Of a DNA stretch of 64,000 nucleotides, positions 1 to 12,090 are shown piece after piece (within the stretch, counting starts at the first letter, position 1; each line of letters starts with the position of its first letter). A program made the position numbers and the translations under genes. Under the pieces are notes generated by a model. That model was not told the DNA's origin and ran no database searches. It worked only from the letters and a program-made list of their open reading frames with translations. Source of the DNA: Pohlia nutans (Eukaryota; Streptophyta; Bryopsida; Bryales; Mniaceae); assembly GCA_022496805.1 (NCBI GenBank), contig CM040090.1:17974001-18038000 (forward strand), given 5' to 3'.

Positions 1-730
1 TCAGGCATTTCCTCAAGGATCTAATCCAAAAAAAATCCGTGATGGTGGAAGCTGAGGAACTAACTCCGTGTACAGCGAGAATTCAGAGATCCCATAGTAA
101 GAATGCCTAGTTTTAGCTATTAAGGGGATTGATCTACATGGGCATTTCAAACTGCTTCAGTTTCTAGCTGAGAGCTCGTTTTCTAAAATCTAGGACATGT
201 AAAAATATGAGATTTGTCGAACAGCTTCGGTTCCTAGTTGAAGCCCTTTTCCAACTTCGTGAAATTACACTAACTGGTAGTTTCTTCATGCAGTTTATAG
301 GCCTTAAGTTTTAGTTAATTGTTGCGGTTCTAAGAATAGCATGCCGACATTTTGGCTTGGCCGAGAGATAGACCACTGTTTGTAAATATTTGCTCTTTTT
401 CTATTCTTTCAAGGACAGACTAGTATCCGATGTTCAACTTCTAGTATTCTTTCTCCGCAATATGAATATAATACATGTAATGGGCATTTCACTCACTTGA
501 TATGTTCTATTACACACCCTAAACCCTAATCCTGTGGATCCAAACAGTCGAAGATATATCCTATAAAAGTGGCACTTCGTCAGGTGGTTGTATCAGCTGT
601 ACAGGGAACGTCGAGTGGCTTCAATTTGGCTGCACAGAAGGGAGCACTCATCTCATCAGGTACAGGATTATTCGAATGATCAAGAATTCTTTGCAAAAAA
701 TACTCAATGGGCACTCAGAGAGTGCATCAA
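1..730. other. Intergenic, no gene recognised
   Basis: No convincing coding region. Two short similar stretches occur near 143-180 and 217-250 (cagttt/ggttcctagctgaga-like), suggesting a weak local duplication. Telomere-like CCCTAAACCCTAA is present near 517-530, but only about two units, so it is not an array. Confidence 0.4.
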
Positions 731-882
731 AAATCCTGTCAAATGTGACTTGTGTCTAATGACTAAATTTTGTTGTGACTTGTAAAATTGTAACTTTAAG
801 TCACTATATTAGTAGACAAGTCACAACGGACATTTAGTCGTTAAAGACATGTCACATTTAACAAGATTTCTACTTGTGGTGT
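731..882. repeat. Hairpin-forming MITE-like repeat
   Basis: The left arm (about 731-783) and right arm (about 817-870) are imperfect inverted copies: AATCCTGTCAAATGTGACTT on the left, and the complement of GTCACATTTAACAAGATT on the right. The spacer is about 33 bp. The right edge reads inward as CACCACAAGTAGAAATC, which resembles a decayed CACTA-type end. No clean target duplication was found. Arm pairing is seen directly; the CACTA link is a guess. Confidence 0.55.
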
Positions 883-903
883 GAGACAAGGTTACTAACT
901 CAC

Positions 904-1023
904 CTTTGAGAATTGAAAGGTGGTGGGAGCGCGTTCATCGTGGTACATCAGCCTCGTACCAATCACTGATCTGCGAGGTTGTTGTCTGAAGAGCACGCGC
1001 TTCAGCGTCTTGCACATGGATAA
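904..1023 (-). CDS. Possible isolated internal exon, unknown protein
   Basis: On the minus strand a 120-nt open stretch (40 codons) lies between a good acceptor (CTTGTGTGGCAG ending at 1024) and a good donor (GTGAGT at 898-903). It would encode a basic peptide containing VLFRQQPRRSVIGTRLMYHD. Both edges are in phase 0. I do not recognise the protein and could not find partner exons in the next kilobase on either side. It may be a fragment of a dead gene or chance. Confidence 0.2.
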
Positions 1024-1389
1024 CTGCCACACAAGGAAGAATTAAAGCATCAGCAAGCAGAATTTCATACATAGTATTAAATGGCTCAGCAAGTAGAAAA
1101 AAGAAATTCATACATAGTGGAGTTATCCTTTCCGTTGAATTCATGAGTTAGGTGCTAACCTTGTTTCAATAAAATTCAATCAAAAAACTAGAGGTAAATT
1201 ATTGAATGAATGATGTCGTAAATAGGTAAAATGTCGAATTGGGTTTTATAAAATTCATCTCCACAAATTTGACTCTTATGTCCAAAGATTTCTCTAGAGC
1301 TCTAGAACAATCCTTCAATAAAAGCACACAACTACATATGTTAAAATGCCCAAAGTGATGCGAATAGTAGGGGGTGTCACACCTCTTTC

Positions 1390-1690
1390 TTGCCATTCTC
1401 AATCTTCAGAGAATGCGTATGTGGCACTTTCTCCTTGAATTGTGGAGGACTCATTCTCCAAAGATTGAGAAGTTTCGTTCATCTCCTTTGGAGGTTGAGA
1501 ATGGGCATGAAGATTGAGAAAGGTATGTGAAGATTGAGAAACCGTGGAGAAGATTAAGAAGTTGTGTCCTTTCTCATTCTTCACACTGTGAGAAGGGAAG
1601 TCACACCTTTGTGGAGAATGGCCACGATTGGCTCCACGTTTCTCTCTCAAGGTTCTCAATCTTTGGAGAATCAAACTTTTTAGAAGCAGT
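1390..1690. repeat. Cluster of GATTGAGAA / TTCTCAATC motifs
   Basis: About seven copies of a motif like AAGATTGAGAA occur in both orientations within 300 bp (near 1394, 1459, 1492, 1511, 1531, 1550 and 1652). The open frame on the minus strand here (1399-1743) is built from this repetitive sequence and is not believed to be a gene. Confidence 0.5.
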
Positions 1691-2108
1691 GTGACAACCC
1701 GTAATGATACTACACCCATTATCGTCTTTAGTCTGTGAGACAAACTAACCTTTTACTTATGGTTATCAGCTTTTACATGAGACAAATATTTTAACCAAGA
1801 TTAAAGATTTTTAGTAGTACTCACATTAGTAGCAAACCTGTCGTTTTCATTCCTCATTTCGTGGGAACAGTGAATAGTACCGGAATATTATACTTACAGT
1901 TCTGTCTTCTTGTGACCACAACTACAATTCAGCACTAACACAGCCCATGTGCCTGGCGCCGTTTCATTTCTTTTTCATTTATAGTAAGTGAAAAACGACA
2001 CATTTCCTTCTAGTGTCATCGTGTAATACAATATTCACAAACATACTTTGTGAAAGAAAAAAAACGTTGTGTAAAAAGATATCATCAATTGAAAACAATT
2101 AATGCATC

Positions 2109-4399
2109 TCAGACTAAAGACCATAATGGGTGTAGTTCATATTGCCTAATCTCTTTGGACAGAAAGATCTGTTTGGAAGCAAGCAAGAGCAAGAGGGAGC
2201 TTACAATGAATTGGACGCGGCGGTGAGGTTTCGGAGGCGGCAGAGCGCGAGAGCTGCCGCGGTGCCGTCTGGATGTCATGAGCGTCACAGCAGCCGGCGA
2301 CAGCATCTCCAGAGCCGCCGCGTACGCCGGAGATGGACACTGCAAATCCACCGACACTGCACATCGGTGACGACTCTTGCTGTAGCGCCCCTCCTGTTCC
2401 GCCACACTCGGCATCTTGTACGGCAATCGCGTGGGCCTCTTGGGCGAGATGATTTCGCGTTCAGAGCTAGCATGATCGCCGCAATAATCCACCGCAGCTG
2501 GCTGATCACTCTGCAGCGGCAGCGGCAGCGGCTCCCCTTTCGAATTCAGGTACCCACTGGACGTGGGCGCCGCGCCTGGGTTCTCCAGCAGCGGCTCGTC
2601 ACGGTTCACGTCCAAGCGCTGGAAGTACGTCGCCAAACCCTCGGGACTGCACTGTATGCGGCCACGCCGGCTCGACTTCGATTTGCGCAGACAGTTGCCG
2701 TGGCTCTTGCAAAGCTTGAGCAAACCTGATCGTCTGTGTCCCGGCGCTTGTGGGCTCGCGCTGCAATTTTTTATTGGAACAAGGTTAGCACCTTGCTTTT
2801 GAATGAATTTGTTCTGAAGCAAGGTGGCTCGTAAATAAAGTTGAATTTACAGACTTAAGGATACCTCCACTAGGTGTGAATTTCTTTCAAAATGGGAGGA
2901 TGTAGACCAGTAGATGAGCTCCATTTCTATTCAAAGGTGAGACATTTAGCCACGTTATGGTTAGAAACTCCAACCAAGTGTAGGATCAGGTGAACTCATG
3001 AAGGTTTTAGTATCCTCTACCTTGTGGGTTCGTCATGGTCGAAATCCTCGCCGATGGATTCGTACGAAACGCTGGAGCTTGATTTCGAGCCCGGCGTGGA
3101 CACGTCAGTCTCGCAGCTTAAGTACGTCCGGGAGGAAGATGACTGTCGGCTGCCGTGGAGAATGCTGCTAGTACTGCTTCTAGTGCTGGGGTCGGCAAGC
3201 TCGGAGCTGAAGAGCCTGCGAGGTTTGAGCCCTGGCAGGGACTGATCAGTCGAGGCGAGTGGTTGCGAGAATGACTTAAAGTTCTGCTTCCTGTGCACCC
3301 CGCCGTAGCTTTTACTAGCACGGTAATGCATCCATGTAATATGATCCTGTTGCAGTTGCTGTTGCGGTGGCGGTGGGGATGGAGAGGTAGCCGCGCCCAT
3401 GCAAGGAAAGATTCCAGCGAGCGGATGCGAGATCACGAGCTGGCGCGAGAGCGCAGTAGTCGTATTGCGCTGCAATGGGACCGCCAGTCGCGGCGGCAGC
3501 TGCAACATGGGGCTCTTAGTGGCCTCGGCGTCACGCGCTTTGGCTCGCCCCGGCGCGTCCTCCCACTTGAAAGGCACCGCCACTGCGGGAGGTGATGCGT
3601 GAGCACCCGGCGACATTTCCATGAGAAACTTGGCAGCCGCTGGGTTGACGAGATCGATGTGCGCCTCTTTCTCGTGAATGCTGCACCGCGTGCTCGAGAT
3701 TCGCCATATTTTCTCCCCCGAGTTCCGATGAAAATGGCCTCGCCCATTATGATACTCCTTCGTCACCACCCTCGCAGTCGACGCCACGGATTTCCCTTCC
3801 ACGAACCCGTTCAGCTCGATTCCATCGCACGACAGAAGCTCCCGAATGGTACTATTCCCAGGCTTCTGGTCCGACAACACAATAGAGTAAAATAGAATTA
3901 GATAATTGGGTTTAAGAATAGTTTTCATAATCTCATTTCTTGTTGGTTATTAACTTAGCAATGGTTCTGTGTGTTTGTTTTCGCACTCACGAGGCTTTCT
4001 CGTGATTTTGATCCAAAGGAGGTTATGAAAGCTAAAAACACGAAGGGTAGATTGAAAAACCTTGATGATATCTCCCTTCGGCTTAATATCAGCCGTGACC
4101 GCCTCTGAGCTTCTGCTGTCATGGCCATGGCGACCGCTGACACTCCCTGCTCTCTTGTTCGCATAATGATTCTCCAGCTGCCGACACGGTTTCAGAAACG
4201 CAAATTGCGGCTGCCGCTCAATGAGCTCCTCCACCTCCTGTGCCAGAATGTCAAAAGTTCGCGATGAGTCCGGCGCCGCCTTGGCTGAGGTACCCTTGGC
4301 ATGGCGAGCCAGAGGCCAACCTGCAGTAGTCTCTACATGGACATCATGATCACTCCGAGGCTCCAGTCCGTGCCTTCGCCGCGGTGCCGAGGTACTCAT
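2109..4399 (-). CDS. PFxWExxPG-motif protein (DUF688 family)
   Basis: Three exons on the minus strand. Exon 1 starts at ATG 4397-4399 and runs to somewhere between about 4060 and 3970; its donor was not fixed. Exon 2 begins about 3868 and ends at 3021 (donor ACAAG|GTAGAG). Exon 3 starts at 2760 (acceptor TTGCAG) and stays open to a stop at 2109; phase 2 matches across the second junction. Exon 2 carries VPFKWEDAPGRAK, the hallmark of plant DUF688 proteins, within a Ser/Pro/Gln-rich, probably disordered protein of about 600 residues. The C-terminal part has KLCKSHGNCLRKSKSSRRG and ALPPPKPHRRVQF. The last 30 residues may be intron read-through, since a GTAAGC donor follows QFI. The function of the family is unknown. 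The coding region is clearly GC-richer than its surroundings. Confidence 0.75.
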
Positions 4400-5500
4400 A
4401 CTGTCCTTGAAGCCTCGATATATCAGAACTCTCGCCTAGATCAACATTGCCCCTCCCTCTCATGACAGGAAGAAGCGCTAGAAACCTGGAAACTCATGAT
4501 GACCGGGGATACGCTGAATCACCTCAGCTCAGGCACAGCGCAGGCATTGATGGAGAACTCCTCTATAATGGCCGCAATTAAACAAGACCTCCGAGCTGCT
4601 GCATACGTGAAGTTGCCAAGTTGCTCTTCCACAGCGCTATGCACAACATGCAGACGGACCCCAGCGCGTGATATTATCACGTCGCTGTCAACGTTGTAAC
4701 TGCTGAGACTGCGATCCCGGACTGCGATGAATCGAAGGCAAGTACACAATTTGCAGCCAGTTTCGTTTCGAAACATGAATGCGTGCAGACACCAGCTAGC
4801 TTCGCAAGAGGTGGAATCGATATATCGCAAGCTAGCTTTGACACTCGAGGCCCGGCTGTTGACATGTAAGTTAACAGTGTTGTAGAGGACTGTCCGTCTG
4901 TCTGTGTAGAGCCAGTGAGAGGCGGTGAAAGCTAAGCTAGCAGCACAAGTCTCAAAGGGTGAGGCATGATGGCGGTCCTGGCAGGGCCTGCAATGGATCG
5001 ATGGTGCTGGAGTTGCATTGGTAAGTTGCTTGAATGTCGGCCGCTGGGCATGTCAGGTGCAGTAGAAGAATCCAACGCTCGCAGCTAGTCAGGCCTCGAA
5101 TCCCTGCAGTCAGGCAGTGAGTGGATCTGATTCCCCCGTCCTCTTTAGTCTTTACTTTAATCAATTCCCAGGCACCGTTGTTGAGTACCGGTACTCCGTC
5201 AGGTATCCCTGTAACTTACACTGTAACTTACCGTTCGTGAGGGTCAGATTCAGACAAATTGGAATTCCACGTCATATTTTTGACAGGTGCATGTCACCCG
5301 TAATCAATCACGTGTTGACACGTGTTGAATTTTAATACCAAAAATAATTTATTAATGTCGTAACAGACCATGACGTAGGGTACTCTCCTCTCCCTCTCTC
5401 ACTTATTTAGCTTATTAAGCTACTAACTACGGTCCGTCAGTCAGTCAGTCAGTCTGTTGCTGTTTGTGATAATTTACACTGCAGCACATTATTTCTGATT
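4400..5500. other. Upstream region of the DUF688-type gene
   Basis: Moderate-GC sequence upstream of the minus-strand start, likely holding its promoter and 5' UTR. A (TCAG)n microsatellite lies near 5438-5455. I see no second gene. Confidence 0.35.
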
Positions 5501-6846
5501 TCCTCACTCATGCCTCTGTTATTCCACATCTGTAAAATTTGTCATGAACGTCTCATTGGATAATTTTCACATGATAATCTGTCCAGAACCAAAAAGTCCA
5601 AATCAGGTACATCTCATGTTTCTGTTACCAGTTGTGAGTTAGCCTTTTGGAGACTATGTTTTAATTAGTTTTATTTCTTGATTGATCAATATGTGAAAAT
5701 CTGGGGATATGCATGAATTTTGGTCATATTTCTCACAATATGGTGAATTGAATTGATTGTTTTAAAACCATCGTTGGTCTTTTAGGAGTTATGTTGTGTT
5801 CAAACAAATGTGAGAATGTATGCACATACTGTAGATGTCCATTTGTCCCCCGAAGTAATGTCATTGAAGTGAATTGAGCATTTGTCCCCCCAAGTAGTGT
5901 CATTAAAGCGAGTTGAGTATATAGAGTACATTGTTTTGAAGGTGACTTCTATGATTAGGGAGGAGAATCTTAAATCAACACATTTTGCATTATGTTGCTA
6001 AAGTTCTTATAAATTTTATGCAAAAGTTGATGGCAGATGTCTTGTAACATTTTATTAAACGATTATTTATGTGATGTCCGTAATGGTATTGTCTCATTGG
6101 ATGAGATGTAAGGTGTTTGAATAAGACCGTTGTTGAAATCGGGTTCTCTTACTTTACTCATATTTTGTTGCATGTTATTGTTTTTATAAGTGCATCTCCA
6201 CAGTTTGCAGTATGGCGAACATCAATGACAATCAGTTTCTGATGTCAAAGATGAATACCGTCAAATTACCTCACAAAAACTACTTAGCGCAACTAGCAAT
6301 TAGCACACTTTGACTTTGCAAGACAGGGTGACTAGTGGGCGGCGGGCTGCATGACATAACCTTGGATCCCAATTGTTAGGAGTTCACATTCTTGCATAAT
6401 AAAAGACATAAGCCTACGAGCTTGCAGTCTTTGCCAGAACATTGCCAACAACACATGCATGATTTTTGCAGTAGCTGGAACACCACTTAGTCAAAATTAT
6501 GGCACTGACTGATCCTACAATTAATTTTCTCTGTATTATTGGGGGACCTCATACCAGGTTGAGGTACAGATTCTGTAAATTTTGAGGTGATAATAAGAGC
6601 ATGCCCACCCTACGTGAAAGTGCTTGTATTTAACCCTAAACATTAACCGTCCGGAAAGTGAACAATGTACAAAATCAAACACAGTTTTCTCACCCGTCAT
6701 TGACTTTTTCTAATGTGGATTTTCTTATTTGATGAAAAATAAAATAAAATAAAATAAATCTTGAAGAATATTTGTAGTGATGAAATGAAAAAAATTAAAA
6801 ACAATAATAATTTGGGCACATCATCATTGAACGAGCTAATAACTTA
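5500..6846. other. AT-rich intergenic, nothing recognised
   Basis: No coding signal. A short near-duplicate pair (CATTTGTCCCCC-AAGTA-TGTCATT) occurs at about 5840 and 5880. An (AAAAT)n tract is near 6737-6757. Confidence 0.4.
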
Positions 6847-7003
6847 CTCCATGCATTTCATAATAAGAGTCCAAAAACCTCATTCTTTTGCATCAATTTA
6901 AGAGTTCACATTCATTGTGTTGCCTTCCTACATTTTTCAAATACACGATTACAAAAGTTGCCATAGCAAAGTGGACTCTTATTACCGTATGAAACGGAGG
7001 GAG
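6847..7003. mobile_element. Stowaway-type MITE
   Basis: A 157-bp element flanked by TA on both sides (6845-6846 and 7004-7005). The right end reads inward as CTCCCTCCGTTTCATACGG, the standard Stowaway terminus; the left end is a decayed copy (CTCCATGCATTTCATAATAA). The complementary AATAAGAGTC / GACTCTTATT follows. Stowaway elements are non-autonomous relatives of mariner. Confidence 0.85.
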
Positions 7004-7304
7004 TACATATTAGGGTATGGCATAAGTGAAAAACACAGCTTGCAGCGTAGTGAGTAAATTGTCCTTGTGTGTGGAGTGTGGTGAGGTTACTGAGGTACTA
7101 ACTACTGACCATACGGATGTCAGCACTTGTCAGCTGATTGTGGGATTAGCATTGTTGCAGAACTTGCGCCTGAGTGCACAGAACTTGACTGTCGCTTTTA
7201 TATATTCTATATTTTATATTATATTATGTTTATTGTATATTATATTGTATATTTATTTATTTATTTATATTTTATAATTGGTCTCAACTTGAGGTAATAC
7301 AATG

Positions 7305-7445
7305 TACAGGGAGATCCAGAAGTTAGTGTAAAATTAGCCGAATGGAATTGCCAAATTATCGATTGCAATTCATAGTTTTAGTCTAAAATCCAGATAAAAT
7401 TTGTGATATTCGAGTGCTACCTAGGTGAAACATGGGTAATAACAA
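7305..7445. repeat. Dispersed repeat, copy 1
   Basis: The stretch beginning GGGAGATCCAGAAGTTAGTG and ending GTGCTACCTAGG matches a second copy at about 44168-44282, including AAAATTTGTGATA. No ends or target duplication were defined. Confidence 0.6.
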
Positions 7446-8895
7446 AATGGATTTTTGTTTAAAAACTAGTTGCTTTTGTAAAATATTGGATTTTAGCTGG
7501 TTTCCTTGGAAACTCCCCATTTAGTGAGGTAATCAGTCACAAAAAGAGATGAGTGTGGAACTGGAGAAAGGGTGAGAGACTGAGAAAGGTCAGCTGACTA
7601 CAGACCGGCCAAGCCTTTGATTATTGCTCAGACACATGGGAACTTGGTAGGTGTTGTGTAAGGTTTTTGTGGATACTTACGAGGAGTATCTCCGCTCGAC
7701 ACGAAGACTTGGCGCGCGCGGCGCCCGAGGTTTCCAGAAAACATGACAAAAAAGGATGACCAAATGCCTGGTCCACCCGCAAACGGAACACTCGAGTGCT
7801 CGGTTCCGGGAAATCTATGGTTGACCTAGCATATCAATCAATCGATCCGTCTCAAAATTGTGTTAAAATCAACCGGTTCAATATTGAGATTATGTCCGTC
7901 AAAGTTGAGCAAGATATCTTTCTCTCGCCGGCCGTGATCTTGTCGAGTTCTGGTGATGTGTATTTTGTTCTATGCAATGAAATGTGTCATTTGTTTAAAA
8001 ATAAAATAAAATAAAATAAAATAAATTGAGCAAGATTGTTACAATGAGTTGTTTGCATGACAGCCAGTATTTAACCCCTGAACATCCCAACCTTTGAACA
8101 CAAGTAAATGCTAGCCTCAAAAATAGATATTAGCCACATGAGAGGACTATTGCAAGCATAAAATCTACCCAAATTTTTTTAACAAACTTGCAGTTGGAGG
8201 TATCTCTAATTATATTATCAAAATCTCTCCATTGCAGGAGATTTACTTTAATTGGTAAAGAATTTAATAAACTTGCATATGTAACTTGGATGAAAGTCAT
8301 CCGAGATTGGAGTTATTCTAAAAAGAAGTTGTGTTTTGCTTTAATATACTTTTATTTGTTCACTTTAAATAGTTATAAGGTATCGAAGAGCTTAGTGGTC
8401 TCTCATTATTAAGTGTGTACGAGCTTGGTGGTCTTCAAACTCAACTTTGAATGTTCTGAGCACAAATGAATTGAGCTTTCTATAAGTCAGTTGATTGAGT
8501 TTTAAAACTCATGTGTATAAAAGAATGAGCTATAACGTCCTTGAATCACCATTTTCTTTTATGGCCTAATTCATTGTATGTGGCCTCAAAAGTGTCATTC
8601 AAACTTAACTTATAGTAGGACCTATAGTTAAAAAATGAGATTTACAAACAACTCAATTCAACCAAATTAAATTATAGTTGATTTTTGTTTTCAACCCAAC
8701 CATCGGTATAGAGCTTGGTTAGCAAATCAAAAAAAAAAAAAGTTGGACCTAAGTAGGAGCATTTTACAACTTAACTATCTAATACAAGGCATGTCCTAAT
8801 ATGTCTAATTGAATGTAGTTAGTCCTAAAGTATTTTTCATTTCAAATATGTATACTCTAAAGTAAATACAAATGCAAGCAATGACACAATCATCA
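7446..8895. other. AT-rich intergenic with a lone TTAA-type end
   Basis: No gene seen. An (AAAAT)n tract lies at about 8000-8025. At 8071 the sequence TTAACCCCTGAACATCCC looks like a left end of the TTAA-element family, but I found no matching right end. Confidence 0.4.
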
Positions 8896-9256
8896 TTAAC
8901 CCTTAAACGTCAAAGCAAGCCCCATGGGCTTATTTAAAAGAGAATAATGAAGAAAAAAGTTGATTTTCTCAACCAAATCAAGCGAGACTTGGTACGTTGG
9001 AAAGCTACTGAAAAAGCGATCTAGATTCCAAATTTTTGCCTCATTTGAGAGATTGTGGAATTGTTGATAAGCAATCAAAGTTATCAAATTGAACAAGTTT
9101 TGAGGTTGGGGCAGCTGAAGTTCAGCAATGCCGCAGTGCTAGCCAACAGTGCACTGCAGAGCCGTTTTTGCAAAAAAATTATTTTATTTTTTCCCCAAAA
9201 AATTTAAATGCCTTCCGGGCTGGCCCGTCGAGGCCCTCTTGACGTTTAACGGTTAA
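8896..9256. mobile_element. TTAA-ended element, copy 1
   Basis: The left end TTAA-CCCTTAAACGTC and right end GACGTTTAACGG-TTAA are near-perfect inverted repeats; TTAA is at 8896-8899 and 9253-9256. Length 361 bp. No transposase. Confidence 0.75.
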
Positions 9257-9716
9257 GCTTTCATGTATAGAACTATAGATTGATGTCACATTTTAAACAC
9301 CCAAAATACATATGATTATATAGTATTTTGAAACATTGAGACAATATTTTATAAGAGTACATGAGTCACATAGTCAATTTCCTATGATTTCATGAAAGAA
9401 AAGAAGATTTGCTACCGGTATTAGAAATTTAATATTAGCTTCAAATGCCTATTAGCTTTGGACAAAATTTAAATGTGTTACAATATATGATTTTAGGACT
9501 AGTTTGAAGTTGATACCCAAAAGAAAAAGGCATTAAGTAGAATGATACAAAATTATTCATATAGATTAACTCTGGAAAAAAAATCAAGTTTTTAATCAAA
9601 TTGATTTAGAAGCATGTGAATTTCTAGTTTCATCAATTTTTTATTTACTGTTTTTAGTGAAAGAATTTTAGTATCATAGGCTAAACTAATAGCAAAAATC
9701 ATTGTTTAAAACTCTA

Positions 9717-10342
9717 TATGTGTAGCAACCCTCGTAGGAACCTTAGAAACGTACCCTTTTTACTCCGAATAGCCCACAACCCTCTCCAAATTGGATTGTT
9801 CTCTAAAGATGAATTATTAAATGCAACTAAGAGGGATATTTGAACTTGATGTATGAATAAAAGTTGTACATTATGAATTTTAAATTCTATACATGAGGTT
9901 AGATCTATGATTTCTATCACCAATATTTTGTATTAATTGTGAAACTAAAATTCAAAATCATTTTGTAATACAATTATAAAAAAAATATTGACAATTTATA
10001 GATGAATTTGTTATGATGGGTTGAAATGTAATACTTTAAGTGTTGTGATTTTAAGAGAGTTTTTGGTTACTTGATTCTATGAGTTGAATTTTTCAAGAGC
10101 ACTTTTGAACACTTTTGGACTATGATTTTAGGAAATTTTGGTGAACCACTGCACTCGCCACTGCAACATGAAATGAGGCATAAAATTTTCACAAATCATC
10201 TTCTTTCTAGTCAAATCACACACGCATGAAGCTAAAATCTATAGTAAAAAATTCACACCACAAAAAGTGCATGACGGATGAGAAAATTGAATGAAATCTG
10301 TACATTGTTCAAAAAATGTACACTTGTGCAGTTAGGGGTTAA
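9717..10342. mobile_element. TTAA-ended element, subfamily D (left end eroded)
   Basis: The right end GTTAGGGG-TTAA is at 10339-10342. The interior (for example GCAACTAAGAGGGATATTT, then TGTATGAATAAAAGTTGTAC) matches, in opposite orientation, the element at 24730-25557. The left terminus is degraded. Confidence 0.6.
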
Positions 10343-10379
10343 TCATGTGAAAAACTATGTGAGTGCAAGAAAAAAGGTT

Positions 10380-10929
10380 TTAACCCCTAAATGACAGAGG
10401 GGGTAAGGAAAAAACCTAAATGTGTTATAAAATGTTGCTTCTACAACTTCAATGAAGTTTGGTCCAAAAGAGAAAATGAGAAGCACGATGTTTAGTAATT
10501 ATCCGTACTGTCAAACTTTCAAAAAATGTTTTAGATACTCATTAAACGAATTTAGAAGCATTTATCGTTGAATACTCACCAAAATTACAAATTTTATTTT
10601 TAGAATTTGAAATTTGGTATGATTGGTTGAAAGTAGACATTCTATTCTAAAGTTCAAAAAAGCAAAATTTTAGAAAGAGGGAACATCATTACTTTCCCGA
10701 AATAGTAAGTTTTGTAACACTAGGACAGTGTTGAGGTCTTTGTCTTTGAAAATTTCTCCTTGATAGAGTTTAACTCCGATTGACATGATTCAAATTGGGT
10801 TGGAAAGTAAACTTGATTTCCTATGTGAAAATATTTTTTATTTTCGAAAAAAGTTTTTTGTTTCATCTCGGGCAGCCCGTAAAAAAGGGCAGCGACCATA
10901 AAATGGTTGATCGGTCACTTAGGAGTTAA
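10380..10929. mobile_element. TTAA-ended element, subfamily F
   Basis: The left end TTAA-CCCCTAAATGACAG and right end CGGTCACTTAGGAG-TTAA are imperfect inverted repeats. The interior is an inverted relative of 34978-35526 and shares GGGCAGCCC-like sequence near its right end. Length 550 bp. Confidence 0.75.
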
Positions 10930-11022
10930 TTGGAACATTGTTGTGTAATTTATGCATAGGATATGCATTTCATGATTCATAGTTTAGATATATATAAGGG
11001 GTTTTTCCAAAGTTAACCCCTA

Positions 11023-11245
11023 AACGTCCCATGGGGATAGTAGATACGTGGCCGTATGATTGGCATTTGCTACCAACAAGAAGCTCTAAATTGGGATCTC
11101 AATAGCTCACTAGAATCGCATGGATGTAAATTTCAGCTTCTATGTTGAACTCAAACCTATAAACGGTCTGGATCCATTCCAAATACTAGAAAAATACACA
11201 ATATTCTACTGGCCGCAAAGGCACTTTCAGACGTTTAGGGGTTAA
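11023..11245. mobile_element. TTAA-ended element, subfamily B
   Basis: 223 bp: TTAA-CCCCTAAACGTCC at the left and ACGTTTAGGGG-TTAA at the right. The interior (ATAGTAGATACG-TGCCGTAT, ATTCCAAATAC-A) is shared with 11496-11725. Confidence 0.85.
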
Positions 11246-11495
11246 GGCAATTGTATATGTATGGTACTAGGCTGCTATAAACTCAATTATAGTTTTGTAT
11301 ATATATTATTGTTTGTTTTTCATAACTTGAAAAAAAAAACATAAATATATGGGATTTTGAAAGAAGGTGGTAAATGCTTTATGTTTCACATATCTAAATA
11401 ATGGTCCATCCTTCAAGGTAGTAACTTCATGAACATAGTAGAAAGTTGGAATTTATTCATTAGGCAAAATAATATAACACCTTCTACCAACCTAC

Positions 11496-11725
11496 TTAAC
11501 CCTTGAAGGATTTAGGGAATAGTAGATACGTTGCCGTATATTTAACATTTGTTATGAGTAGAAAGTTCCAAATTGAGATCCCAATAGCTTTTAAGACCAT
11601 GTAGACATGAATTTTAATTTTACTTTTGATACAATACTCATAGGAGGTGTAGAACCATTCCAAATACAATGAAATACGGTCGTGTACATTGGCCGGAATG
11701 GCCAATCTGGACCTTTAAGGGTTAA
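11496..11725. mobile_element. TTAA-ended element, subfamily B
   Basis: 230 bp: TTAA-CCCTTGAAGGATTTAGG at the left and ACCTTTAAGGG-TTAA at the right. Similar throughout to the element 250 bp upstream in the same orientation, so either separate insertions or a local duplication. Confidence 0.8.
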
Positions 11726-11857
11726 TACAGTTATCTTTCTATCTACTATACACTTAATTTGCACCAAGTTAATAATTTGCACTTATTGAAAGGTAGATTT
11801 CTCAAATTAGTAACTTCATCTTTTTACTAAATCTTTTTAATTTGAAGATATTGGATG

Positions 11858-12090
11858 TAGGATAGGAGCACCAAATTCCAATAGTGTACCCAATGCCGAT
11901 AATTTCTATACACGCCATTAATTTTAAAACCCAAATCTAAGCACATCATAGAGCCTTTATTGTTTGTTGACAAAAATAATAAGTTCTCTATGGTTTACCT
12001 AGATTTATGTTTTAGAATGACTACCATGTTTAGAAATTATCGACATTGGGTACACTGTTGGAATTGGGTGCTCCTACCTTAATCCGACAA
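11858..12090. mobile_element. Foldback MITE
   Basis: Arms of about 50 bp pair: GGATAGGAGCACCAAATTCC on the left with GGAATTGGGTGCTCCTACC on the right, followed by GTGTACCCAATG / CATTGGGTACAC. The spacer is about 130 bp. No clear target duplication. Confidence 0.7.

Noticed and set aside
2142..2802. Long plus-strand open frames over the DUF688-type exons
   Set aside because: Arg/Ser-rich antisense shadows of GC-rich minus-strand exons; the minus strand has the PFKWEDAPG motif and matching splice phases.
11023..11036. TTAACCCCTAAACG taken as telomere-like repeats
   Set aside because: Only single units occur, always paired with an inverted copy a few hundred bases away, so they are element ends.
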